This document shows, in pieces, positions 38,308 to 47,468 of a DNA stretch of 64,000 nt. The position numbers were made by a program, and so were the translations under genes. Location of the stretch: the NCBI GenBank assembly GCA_026419775.2, contig JAOPGA020000950.1, positions 1-64,000 of the forward strand, read 5' to 3'. The notes under the pieces were generated by a model. It searched no databases, had not been told where the DNA came from, and was given only the letters and a program-made list of their open reading frames with translations. How positions within the stretch are numbered: the first letter of the stretch is position 1; every line of letters begins with the position of its first letter. The DNA is from Acrasis kona (lineage: Eukaryota > Heterolobosea > Eutetramitea > Acrasida > Acrasidae).

Positions 38308-39563
38308 ATGTCGACCGCATCAACACTGACGACCACACAATCATCCGATCGTAATGGTATTAAGCAGTACTATATATCAAAAATCGACGAGAAGGAAATC
38401 GAACTAAAAGACAAAGTAGATAACTCACGCAGATTGCAAGCTCAAAGAAATGATCTCAACGCTAGAGGTAATTCATTCATTTTCATTCCCCATAACCATC
38501 TCCAGTGAGGTTGCTCAAAGAAGAGTTACAATTACTCCAAGAACCCGGTAGTTACGTAGGAGAGGTCATCAAGATCATGGGAAAGAATAAAATCCTCGTC
38601 AAGGTGAATCCAGAAGGTAAATATGTTGTAGATATTGACAAATCAATCGACGTGAACAAGCTATCCGCCAACACGCGCGTCGCCCTCAGAAACGATTCTT
38701 ACATGCTACATAAAATCCTACCCAACAAGGTGGACCCCCTGGTCAGCTTGATGAAGGTCGAAAAGGTGCCCGATGCCACGTACGAGATGGTGGGAGGTCT
38801 CGATCAACAGGTCAAGGAAGTAAAAGAAGTGATCGAGCTGCCCATCAAACATCCAGAATTATTCGAAAGCTTGGGCATCGCTCAACCAAAGGGAGTCCTC
38901 ATGTACGGCCCTCCAGGTACGGGCAAAACGCTACTCGCGAGAGCAGTGGCCCATCACACCGACTGTACATTTATTCGCGTATCTGGATCCGAATTGGTCC
39001 AAAAGTACATTGGAGAGGGATCTCGCATGGTGAGAGAATTGTTCGTCATGGCAAGAGAACACGCGCCCAGCATCATTTTCATGGACGAGATCGACAGCAT
39101 CGGAAGCAGCAGGATAGAATCGGGAAGCGGCGGAGGTGATTCCGAAGTGCAGCGCACAATGTTGGAGCTGTTGAACCAGTTGGATGGATTCGAAGCCACT
39201 CAGAGCATCAAGGTCATCATGGCCACCAATCGCATCGACATTTTGGACCCTGCATTGTTGCGCCCTGGACGTATCGACAGAAAGATTGAATTCCCCAATC
39301 CAAACGAGGAGGCACGTTTGGACATTTTGAAGATTCATTCGAGAAAGATGAACTTGGTTCGTGGGATTAATTTGAGAAAGGTTGCGGACATGTTGAGCGG
39401 TGCGTCGGGTGCCGAAGTGAAGGGAACCTGTACAGAAGCTGGTATGTTTGCGTTGAGAGAGCGCCGCGTGCACGTGAATCAAGAAGATTTGGAGATGGCC
39501 GTGTCGAAGGTGATGAAGAGAGGAGAAGAGAAGAACATGTCTATTAAGAAATTATTCAAATAA
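38308..39563 (+). CDS. PSMC5: 26S proteasome AAA-ATPase subunit RPT6
   Basis: Exons 38308-38467 and 38506-39563 (38-base intron) give 405 residues, against 406 in human. The N-terminal coiled coil [13 protein letters not shown] continues over the splice into [20 protein letters not shown] as in RPT6. Walker A is GPPGTGKT, Walker B IIFMDEID, the arginine-finger region is [12 protein letters not shown], and the C-terminal MSIKKLFK ends the family-typical tail that docks in the 20S alpha ring. It unfolds and translocates ubiquitylated substrates as part of the RPT1-6 ring. Codon use is biased to G/C-ending codons as expected for high expression. A GTTGAC motif lies about 60 bases upstream. The stop overlaps an AATAAA signal, and the convergent BAP31-like gene ends six bases away. 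Confidence 0.97.
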
Positions 39564-39569
39564 AAATGT

Positions 39570-40109
39570 TTATTGTGGAAATTCCTTTTCTAGTTCTTTT
39601 ACTGTTGTTGGTGGGAGGTTGTGTTTCTTTTCTTCTGCTCTTTGAATGTTGTTGGTTGCTTTGAGCGCAGTGACCTTTTTCAAATCGAGTTCCCTCATGC
39701 GTAGCTTTGATGATTCGTTGACGAGACCGATCAAGAAGTAGAGCATGCTAATTTTGTTGTGAATGGATGATGTGATTGTCGTAACTTACATGCTTAGAAG
39801 GAGACCTGCGAAACTAATGTAAAAGTTTCTTTGGTGTCTGGAATTCTTCAAGAGGTTTTGAAAGTGTAATGCACTCGAGACATCGGTTTGTCCTTGTGTT
39901 GTTGCGCTTGTTTCTTTGGTAAATCCAAGGTATGCGTTGTATCCTGCCAATAAAAAGATGAGTGCTGGTGCAAGGAAGAAGTGACGGATTTTGAGTAAAT
40001 AGTCCGTTGTTAGCCTCACAATCTTTGCAGGCATGGGGAATAGCAATACCGTCAAGAGGAGTACTTCTGCGGCTACGATCAGGACAGCCAGGAACCAAAC
40101 TGAAATCAT
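39570..40109 (-). CDS. BAP31-like ER membrane protein
   Basis: Exons 39790-40109 and 39570-39747 (42-base intron) encode 165 residues. The start MISVWFLAVLIVAAEVLLLT then VLLFPMPAKIVR matches the first helix of the BAP31/BAP29/Yet family, followed by two further helices (FFLAPALIFLLAGYNAYLGF; NFYISFAGLLLS continuing over the splice to IMLYFLIGLV). A short coiled coil (LRMRELDLKKVTALKATNNI) and a Lys-rich end follow. Family members are ER proteins that assist export and quality control of membrane cargo. This one lacks the death-effector-like extension of animal BAP31 and a KKXX tail. Without the intron the frame stops right after LLLSM, so splicing is needed for the third helix. Confidence 0.8.
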
Positions 40110-40299
40110 TGTGTTTTTTGTTTATTTTTAGTTTTGTTGGTATCACCTTTTAAATGTTACAACAACCATGTGATAAAAATAATCATCGAAAGTCAAGTCT
40201 ACTGTCCAGGACTCAAGCTATTGAGTTTTTTGAAAGTTCGAAAAACTAAAATGACAATAGAAGAGGAGTTGAATGGAAACAAAATTAATCGATTTTATT

Positions 40300-40971
40300 T
40301 TAGAAGCCTTCATATGCAACGATGGATGTTGGATGGTAACCTTTGTTGAAGATGCCCAAGTAGATTCTTTTTTCAGCTCCTGTTAATGGTATGTCGAGTC
40401 TTGGAGCGCTAACATGGTCATGCTTCTCTAAAGTTGGTTTGGGGTTACTTGTTGATGCATAGATAACGGTGTTGTTTTGTAGTACGCTTGTTGAGAATAG
40501 TTTACTGCTTTGTTCTTGAATGTCAAAGTAGAAGAATTTGTATTGGTTTGGGCGGATGTAGAGATTGTGTACAGTGTGAAACTTCTCCAACTTGAAGGCA
40601 CTCGATTGGGTTACCAAAATCTTGTATTCCTCTGTTGTGTTTCCGTGTACCAAAATGTTGTAGGTACCGACAGCTGGGAATGGGGTGCTGTACGTCTTCA
40701 CCCAAGTATACCTCTCGCTCACAGCCTCTCCAGCAACATCAAAGTCTGCTAATGTTGGTTGTCTATCTTTTGCAACAATAAAATTGAGCTTCTCACCAGC
40801 GGCAGAGGAGACCTGGATGTTGATTGCTGTGTTTGAGTCGGTGTTTTCGAATCTGAAAAGTTCAGAGGATCTCAACCCCTTGTTTGTTATGGTTTGGCCG
40901 TCCTTGATTGTGGTAACACATGCGATAAATTGTACGCATAGTGTGATAATAAGGGCAATGAATACCTTCAT
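40300..40971 (-). CDS. Secreted protein of unknown function, 223 residues
   Basis: The ATG at 40971 opens MKVFIALIITLCVQFIACV, a classical signal peptide; an in-frame upstream ATG at 41016 would put basic residues in front and is less likely. The mature protein is beta-rich, with two similar-looking segments (LRSSELFRFENTDSNTAINI and YIRPNQYKFFYFDIQEQSSK), suggesting two beta-sandwich or C2/PPC-like units. N-glycosylation sequons NTT and NNT occur. No cysteines appear after the signal, and there is no membrane anchor. Function unknown; an extracellular carbohydrate- or matrix-associated role would fit. Confidence 0.65.
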   Translation of the reverse strand: MKVFIALIITLCVQFIACVTTIKDGQTITNKGLRSSELFRFENTDSNTAINIQVSSAAGEKLNFIVAKDRQPTLADFDVAGEAVSERYTWVKTYSTPFPAVGTYNILVHGNTTEEYKILVTQSSAFKLEKFHTVHNLYIRPNQYKFFYFDIQEQSSKLFSTSVLQNNTVIYASTSNPKPTLEKHDHVSAPRLDIPLTGAEKRIYLGIFNKGYHPTSIVAYEGF

Positions 40972-41108
40972 TTGGTTGTCTTTTTTCAAATTACGTTTGA
41001 TTTTGAGGGCAATCAAAAAATCAATCAGATAGCAAGTTGGATTAGTTACAATATTTTCAGGTATAAATTTGGTATTCTTGACTTATAAATTCAATAAAAT
41101 ATTTTATT

Positions 41109-41295
41109 TCAAACGCAAGTAATTTCATCTGGGCAGTTGTAGGGACGTTGTTAAATAATCTGCTCGGTGTCATCAGCGAAAGGTGAAATTCTGTTGTAAA
41201 AAACTGTGTTCGTAAAGAGATAAAGAACTTCTTTGGTTGAAACTCTGATGTGAGTTTCCTTTTGTTCATATCTTACAAAGTTGTGTACTTCTTTT
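41109..41295 (-). pseudogene. 5'-truncated copy of the secreted gene at 43475
   Basis: The minus strand reads NFVRYEQKETHIRVSTKEVL then FYNRISPFADDTEQ, one in-frame TAA, and QRPYNCPDEITCV with stop. The intact gene at 43475-44125 has NFVRYEQKEAHIRVSTKEVL, FYNSISPFAEDTEQ and QQRPANCPDIITCV at its C-terminus. DNA identity is high over about 190 bases and stops abruptly at about 41295, so this is a truncated duplicate, not a separate gene. It may still act as 3' sequence for nothing; no start or signal peptide remains. Confidence 0.8.
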
Positions 41296-41342
41296 AGTTG
41301 GAAATCACGTGGCATACTGCGTTGTGTTGAGTAGTAAAAAAA

Positions 41343-41421
41343 TGCATTGACGGGGACTTTCAGAAAATCGAACCGGTCTAGACGATGGCAACGTCCAATT
41401 CTACCACTAAACCATCAATGC
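41343..41421 (-). tRNA. tRNA-Gly(GCC)-like gene with abnormal T arm
   Basis: Minus strand: acceptor GCATTGA pairs perfectly with TCAATGC, discriminator A, then a T7 terminator. The D arm TGGTTTAGTGGTAGAATT is canonical for tRNA-Gly, the anticodon arm GACG-TTGCCAT-CGTC gives GCC. The T loop TTCGATT is present, but about ten extra bases (TTCTGAAAGT) follow it, and the expected T stem is not formed with CCCCG without mismatches. The total is 79 bases instead of about 71. It is either a tRNA gene with an insertion in the T arm or a decaying copy. Confidence 0.6.
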
Positions 41422-41700
41422 TGATGCAATAAACTAAAATTTTATGCCTATATTATGTATTATCTATTTGGGTGTTGGTTAAGCTCCAACAGTTCTAAGC
41501 TTTTTGGAAAGTATGGGTAAATACCCGTCGGCTCCTGCATGTATTACTAGTGAACGTGGAGATAATTGGAGCCGTCCCATGACATAGAGTACTTCTTAAT
41601 AAATACTTTTGCGTTACGTTGAGCAGCCCCTTTGGGCCTACATCTTCCTGGTGAGTAAATACTTGTGTGCTCTACACTTCTGAGGTTAAGTTGACTTCAT

Positions 41701-41763
41701 TTCCGGTCTGTACAATGGAAACGTCCAATCTTTAATGTTGAAACACCACTAAACCATCAATGC
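41701..41763 (-). tRNA. Partial tRNA-Gly(TCC)-like sequence with D-loop insertion
   Basis: Minus strand from 41763: GCATTGATGGTTTAGTGGT as in the neighbouring tRNA-Gly, then about 12 extra bases (GTTTCAACATTA), then AAGATT and an anticodon-like arm with TTTCCAT (TCC). After GACCGG the T arm and 3' acceptor strand are missing. It is probably a 5' relic of a tRNA-Gly gene. The bases 41422-41700 between the two tRNA-like sequences hold no gene that I can see. Confidence 0.45.
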
Positions 41764-41836
41764 GTTGTATTTCTGTAAAAAAACTTATTATTATGAAAGA
41801 CAACATTCGCATAGTACAAAATTAATTTTATTTCAT

Positions 41837-42667
41837 TTATCTACGTGCTGCAATTTGTAACAAGCCGGCAATTAGATACAATGAACCAGCAATGACCCAC
41901 AAAACACCTGCTTCAGTTTGGAATGACCTGCTGAAGAAGGTTCTGAGGAAGCTAGTCCATGCGATAGCACCTAATAACAAAAGAACTGAAGCAACAGTGT
42001 ACATGACTGTTGCAATACCGTTCAAGTACAAACTTGAGATTAAACTCTTTGGTGCAACTTCGAAGGTGGTGGCTCCGTTAGTACGGCTGGTCAAGTTGTT
42101 CATATAGGTGTGGTACAAGTAGATACCGTCAACAATGGCACCATAATTCCTTAGGAGGAAATAGGCAAGGATTAATGATGAACCAATAATCCAAATAATA
42201 GTACCGGCGTTGAAAGTATCGAATCTGTCTGTTCCTGATAACCATAAAGCGGCGCCAATAATCATAAGGATGCTTCCCAAGAAGAAGGCAATGCTTCCGA
42301 AGATATTCAAGAAGTGGTATGGTGTTCTTGAGTTCTTGTTTCCCAAGTCGAATCCTCCAATGAAGGAGAATACAGATGCTAATGTGAAGAAGGAGAAGGC
42401 AATGATCCAAAGAACACCACTGGCGACGTAGTGATACCCAAAGTCAGCCAAACTGATGGCGGCACCGACTAGTAGTAGAACACCTCCAATAAACATGGAT
42501 AGACCCATGAGGGCACCCATAATTTGGGATAGTACTTGTGATTTGGCTTCGACTGGTGCGGCATAAGCTGTTTGTGTAACTGTTGTTTGAGTGACGGTGG
42601 TTCCTCCTGGACCGTCCAAAGCTTTTGTTGGTGCAGTTGTTGGTAATAGTGTGTTTGCTGTCGACAT
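41837..42667 (-). CDS. Six-helix YrhK-like membrane protein, paralogue 2
   Basis: Single exon, 276 residues, about 85 percent similar by eye to paralogue 3 at 54219 and more distant from paralogue 1 at 29372. A Thr/Ala-rich N-terminus (TTVTQTTVTQTAYAAPVEAK) leads into helices MFIGGVLLLVGAAISL, SGVLWIIAFSFFTLASVF, SIAFFLGSILMIIGAALWL, AGTIIWIIGSSLILAYFLL, TVASVLLLLGAIAW and AGVLWVIAGSLYLIAGLL, again three repeats of a two-helix YrhK-like unit, with terminal AARR. DNA identity with paralogue 3 is nearly perfect in the stretch for helix 3 (about 42262-42343 versus 54645-54722), which points to recent gene conversion or strong constraint. Role unknown. Confidence 0.8.
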   Translation of the reverse strand: MSTANTLLPTTAPTKALDGPGGTTVTQTTVTQTAYAAPVEAKSQVLSQIMGALMGLSMFIGGVLLLVGAAISLADFGYHYVASGVLWIIAFSFFTLASVFSFIGGFDLGNKNSRTPYHFLNIFGSIAFFLGSILMIIGAALWLSGTDRFDTFNAGTIIWIIGSSLILAYFLLRNYGAIVDGIYLYHTYMNNLTSRTNGATTFEVAPKSLISSLYLNGIATVMYTVASVLLLLGAIAWTSFLRTFFSRSFQTEAGVLWVIAGSLYLIAGLLQIAARR

Positions 42668-43150
42668 GTTGTTGTGTTTATTTTTGTGTAAAGAGAAGAT
42701 GATTGTCTCTTTCTTTAAATAGATGGAAACTAAAAATAAACAGTTAAAAATAATTATTTCTTTTTAAAGGAATAAAGCGTGACATTTCACACGTATATTA
42801 TAAATATTTATTTCGTTAATGTTACGCAAGCTTTTTTGCCAAAAATATAATACATAAACTTCAGCTCAGCTACCTGGTTGGTATATCCGAGGTTAGTAAC
42901 CATGTAAACTAATAATGTACTGCTATCATGTTGTAAGATAGAGTTGTAAATAATTATTTTAGAAAACATTGAGAAGGGATGATAAATTTTGCAGCATTAC
43001 ATCAAGAACGCGTTCAATGCTCTTAATACTTTCACACATAAAAGGTCACAATCGCATTGATAATAAAAGCCAAAGAGAAAATGATAAGGACGGAAACTTT
43101 AAAAATCATCGTAGACGAAATCAAAAGCGACACAAAACACTACATGAATA

Positions 43151-43288
43151 GAAAATGCTAAAAATCCTGAGGAAGCTTTTGTTAATAGGCGCTGTGAGTT
43201 GAACAAACAAAAAATATTCCCTCAAGTAGCTGTACAGTACGCCAGCTTCAATCATCGATTGTTAAAAATATTCAAGGACTACAAATGA
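43151..43288 (+). pseudogene. Possible remnant of an acetyl-CoA carboxylase C-terminus
   Basis: A 46-codon frame reads ENAKNPEEAFVNRRCELNKQ then KIFPQVAVQYASFNHRLLKI. The pattern R-x-E-L-x4-I-x-P-Q-V-A-V-Q-x-A resembles the end of the carboxyltransferase domain of acetyl-CoA carboxylase (L-P-x-Y-x-Q-V-A-V-Q-F-A-D-x-H). It has no start, an in-frame TGA just before, and lacks the rest of the gene. The similarity is short, so chance is possible. Other parts of 42668-43474 are non-coding, including two copies of ATTTGTCACCCGTTA at about 43324 and 43357. Confidence 0.3.
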
Positions 43289-43474
43289 TACGTGATTAAT
43301 AGATTACATCACAAACGTGATAGTATTTGTCACCCGTTAACGACGTTATTTTTTATTTGTCACCCGTTATCTTGTAAAGGGAACAACCCTAATGTCCCAC
43401 AGGACTGTTTAAAAATTTAATTTTTCACAACACGGCAACAGAAGTCAAATGAAATGAAGATAAATGTTTTTTAT

Positions 43475-44125
43475 TTAAACACATGTAATAATGTCTGGGC
43501 AGTTTGCGGGACGTTGTTGGATAAACTGCTCGGTATCTTCAGCGAAAGGTGAGATGCTGTTGTAAAAAACTGTGTTCGTAGAGAGATAAAGAACTTCTTT
43601 GGTTGAAACTCTGATGTGAGCTTCCTTTTGTTCATATCTTACAAAGTTGTGTACTTCTCTGATAACTGGTCCAGGTGTGGGAGTAGGTACAGAGGTGGAA
43701 GGCGCATCATTTTTGAAGACTGCAACACTTTCTTCTCTGTAGGTAATGTCGTCAATAGTTCTGCTGGTTTTGGCAGAAATTGTAGAAGTGGACCCTCCTC
43801 TGGTAATGTTTTGGCCACGCACTAAACCTCTTTCAAACACAACTGTGTTGTTGATCTGGCAAGAACAGCCCCCATTTTGGACCCAGTCGTACACAATATA
43901 ACCTTCGTCTGACTTCATGATGAGGTTGTGTGTGTATGGTGATACAAGAGTAATAACCTTTTGAAGACCTAATGCTTCGTCAACAGAAATGTACTTCTTA
44001 ATATTTCTCGTTCCGCCTTGTGACCTGATTGTTACGTCATAAATGCTACGGTCTGGAAGGACTACTTCGTACATGGTTGCATAGCAAGCACAAACAACAG
44101 CAAGGACGGCTACCAATCTCATCAT
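43475..44125 (-). CDS. Secreted protein of unknown function, 216 residues
   Basis: From the ATG at 44125 the product starts MMRLVAVLAVVCACYATMYE, a signal peptide. The mature protein has few cysteines (NGGCSCQINN and a terminal CPDIITCV), a Pro/Thr-rich hinge (TSVPTPTPGPVIREV) near residue 145 and beta-rich domains on both sides. An upstream in-frame ATG at 44218 would hide the signal peptide and is rejected. A truncated copy of its last third lies 2 kb away at 41109. No family recognised; likely extracellular. The stop is followed directly by an AATAAA signal. Confidence 0.65.
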   Translation of the reverse strand: MMRLVAVLAVVCACYATMYEVVLPDRSIYDVTIRSQGGTRNIKKYISVDEALGLQKVITLVSPYTHNLIMKSDEGYIVYDWVQNGGCSCQINNTVVFERGLVRGQNITRGGSTSTISAKTSRTIDDITYREESVAVFKNDAPSTSVPTPTPGPVIREVHNFVRYEQKEAHIRVSTKEVLYLSTNTVFYNSISPFAEDTEQFIQQRPANCPDIITCV

Positions 44126-44421
44126 TTTTGTTTTGTTGATTGGATTTATTCTGGGCCAGATTTTATTGGCACACGGAGTCCACGGAGTTTGAAAAGTCGA
44201 TGTCTTGATCCATTTCACACGTCAGATTACAATATGTTTGTTGTTTCATGTATAAATAAATATCAAACAGTTCTGTTCAACTATATACTTTTGGCAAAAC
44301 AATTTGCTTAACCATAAAGTTTTCATACAACCTAATGTTGGTGAAAGTAAATAACGCCCTTATAGTTGGAGTTTAAAAGGTATACCCTCAAATCAGAAAG
44401 ATACTACCTTGACACAAACTG

Positions 44422-44568
44422 ATGCCTCATTTCGTCTGCTGTGTTCAATGTTGCACAAGGTTTCACAATGGCAAGTTACCTATACGTGTATGCACCGGCT
44501 CGATTGGGACTGTAGGATTTAAATTTGTTCCACAAGTTGTATCTTTGTTAGAAAATGCGGAACTTTGA
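44422..44568 (+). CDS. Possible small Cys-rich protein, 48 residues
   Basis: This short frame codes MPHFVCCVQCCTRFHNGKLP then IRVCTGSIGTVGFKFVPQVV and ends ENAEL. Five of the first 25 residues are Cys or are paired CC, unlike random translation of A+T-rich DNA. No signal peptide is apparent. It lies in the 620-base gap between two divergent genes, so a chance frame remains possible; nothing else was seen in that gap. Confidence 0.3.
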   Translation: MPHFVCCVQCCTRFHNGKLPIRVCTGSIGTVGFKFVPQVVSLLENAEL

Positions 44569-44746
44569 AATGTCAACAGAATTTGAATGTTTTTTTATTC
44601 CTCCTCATTTTTAATGGTTTTATAGTTGTCCACGTCCTAACAAACCTGTTTTTTATTGGTGATTATAGCACTCGGATGCAAAAACGGCTTATACCATCAT
44701 GTGTTCTTTCACATTTTTGTAAGGACAGCAATCAATCAAGATCAAA

Positions 44747-47457
44747 ATGAAATCATTACTGATAGTCGTTTTTCTTCTGTTAGTGTGCGCCGCTACACAG
44801 AATGTTATAATTCCATTACACGATGGATGGTCACTGCAAAGCGAGAAATTTCAAGTTAAAAACTTTTCAGTACCCAGCACGGTGTTCAGCGTGCTATCGG
44901 ATGCGAGATTAATACCTGATCCATACATTCGATTTGGAACTGATGAACTAAAGTATGTGGGAGAACAAGATTACACCTACTCGCTTGAGGAAAAAGTGGA
45001 CATTCCCAAAGGCAGCACCGTCACTCTAGTTGTCGAAGGTGTCATTGTATTCTCAAAGATATATGTTAATGGGGTACAAGTTGGAGAAACAGATAATCAA
45101 TTCATTACGTACAAGTTCGACGTGACCAATCAAATTAAAGACAGGTCCTTCAACATTAAGATAGTTTTCGAATCAATAGTAAAAGCTGGCGAAAAATTAC
45201 ACAAGGAGCTACTTTACCCATTACCCTACATCTTGACTAAAGGTGCTCCTGTTGGAAGAAACTTGATGAGTAAGTAATTTTCAAAAAACTTTGACTAAAA
45301 GCATGATCAGGAATCAAAGCAAGTCAATACGGATGGGATTGGGGACCTTCATTCCCTGACATGGGAATATGGAAGAATATACATTTAAGCATCCTGCCAC
45401 CTGACGAAATCACTCTAACGGAGATCCTTCCACAAATAACACCTCACGACGAAGAGAAATTATGGTACGTGGATGTCCACTCACAAGCAGTCAGCAATCA
45501 CAATCAACCAATACAAACACAATTAGAACTATCCATCACATCATCACCAACATCCAAACCAATCTCCATCATAACCGTACCCATCACTTTGATTCCAGGA
45601 ACAAATGAATTCGACAATGTAATCCAAGTCCATTTCGATCATGTACAAAGATGGTATCCAATCGGCTACGGCCAACCAACGCTCTACCAATTACACATTC
45701 GCATCCAAAACACATCATCCATCACCCGCACAATCGCATTCCGCAAAGTTCAAATCGTACAAGATGCCCTGCCCACCAAGAATCCCAAACGCCCATCCAA
45801 AACATTTTATTTCAAAATCAATGACATTCCCATTTACGCAAAGGGCGCAAATTTCATACCGACAGAAAGCTTCGAAAAGAAGAATACGGACCAACGTTTG
45901 AAACAAGTACTCGAGAATGTGATTTTGGCAAATCACAACATGATTAGAGTATGGGGCGGTGGTATTTATCAATCAGATTTCTTTTATGATTACTGCGACG
46001 CTAATGGAATCATGGTATGGCAAGAATTCATGTTCGCATGTGCCATTTATCCATCCGATTCCAAATTCTTGAGCAGCGTCAAACAAGAGGTCATTTCGCA
46101 GACCAAAAGATTAATGCATCACGCTAGTATTGTGATTTGGGGTGGTAACAACGAAAATGAAGTAAGTATGAGCGGTCATGGTTGGTATTCTCAATTTTTA
46201 ACACCTGATACAAAATCAAGGTACTACGTCGATTATAAAAAATTATATTTCGATACCATACGTTCCACTTTGTTATCGATAGACTCCACTCGTACTTACT
46301 GGCATAGTTCGCCTAGTAATGGAGCCATTATTGACGAAAAGGATTACTTTGTGGCAGTGTGGGACGATCCGAGTAGATGGGAGATGGGCGATTTGCACTA
46401 TTACGATGATTATAAACACGATTGTACTGACGTAAGACGTTTTCCGAGAGGTAGGTTTATAAGTGAGTATGGCGTTCAGAGTTTTCCGAGTCGTTTTACC
46501 TTTTTAAAATCGAGCGAATTGTTGCCAGAGGATTTTAGCTATGATAGTAAATTACTATCTTCTAGGCAACACGCACCTGGGGTGACCCAAGGCATCGTCG
46601 AACAATTACAATTACACTTTCAATGTAATGAAACTTTTCTTGTGAAGAATTTCGATCACTTTGTTTATCTTAGTCAAATACAACAAAGTATGTGCATCAA
46701 AGCACAAAGTGAGTTTTATAGAAGTTTAAAAAAGAGCGAGAGCAGAACGATGGGTAGTTTATATTGGCAATTGAATGATATATGGGCAGCTCCTTCGTGG
46801 GCAAGCGTCGATTATATGAATCGATGGAAACCACTTCACTATGAATCGAAACGATTTTATGGAGCTTTGCATGTGATGAGTTATTATGATTTGGTTAGAA
46901 ATTATGTTGTACATGTGAATAGTGACTTGTTGGTCGATTTACAAGAGTTGAACATCGAGATAGTGGCCTGGAAGTATGATAATAAAAGCGTTGTTCCGTT
47001 CCATGTGGTGAAGCGTGTGTTTGACATGCCTGCACTTGATGATGTAGTCTTGTTTGATAGTAACGACATTTCCAATGACTTTTTGAACGGTGCACAATTG
47101 AATGAATGTGCTCTTCGATTGGTCGTGTCTAATAAAAATGGAGAGGTATTGTGCGAGAACTTCTTCTTCCCATCTGCTTTGAAAAATGTTGAATTGCTGG
47201 TGCCTGATTTGAAATTATCTGCAGTGAAGAAATCAGATCAATTCTTGATTCAATTGGTCAGTAATGTGGTGACTCCATTTGTATTTGTTGATTTTGATGG
47301 AGAGATTGATGGCTTGTTTGATGATAATTCCTTCTTGATGGTACCTGGTGTCGTCAAGCACTTGACATTTACATGTAGAGATGTATCCTGTGCCAAATTA
47401 TCAGAGCAGGAACTAATCAAGCACTTGAAGGTGAATCACATAAGGCTTACTTATTAA
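44747..47457 (+). CDS. MANBA: Beta-mannosidase (GH2)
   Basis: Exons 44747-45269 and 45311-47457 (41-base intron) encode 889 residues; human MANBA has 879. A signal peptide (MKSLLIVVFLLLVCAAT) precedes the sugar-binding domain. The splice joins NLMR to IKASQYGWDWGPSFPDMGIW, the family block GWDWGP. In the catalytic barrel, WGGNNENE carries the acid/base glutamate and FISEYGVQSFPS the nucleophile. It removes terminal beta-linked mannose from N-glycan fragments in lysosomes or digestive vacuoles. Several N-glycosylation sequons fit a lysosomal route. The end is 11 bases from the convergent LTA4H-type gene. Confidence 0.93.
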
Positions 47458-47468
47458 AAATAATTTAT

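Noticed and set aside
40510-41032. Plus-strand frames of 80 and 115 codons
   Set aside because: Antisense of the secreted gene with a clear signal peptide on the minus strand.
42969-43151. 60-codon basic frame
   Set aside because: Starts with TTG, lies in A-rich intergenic DNA and has no protein-like pattern.
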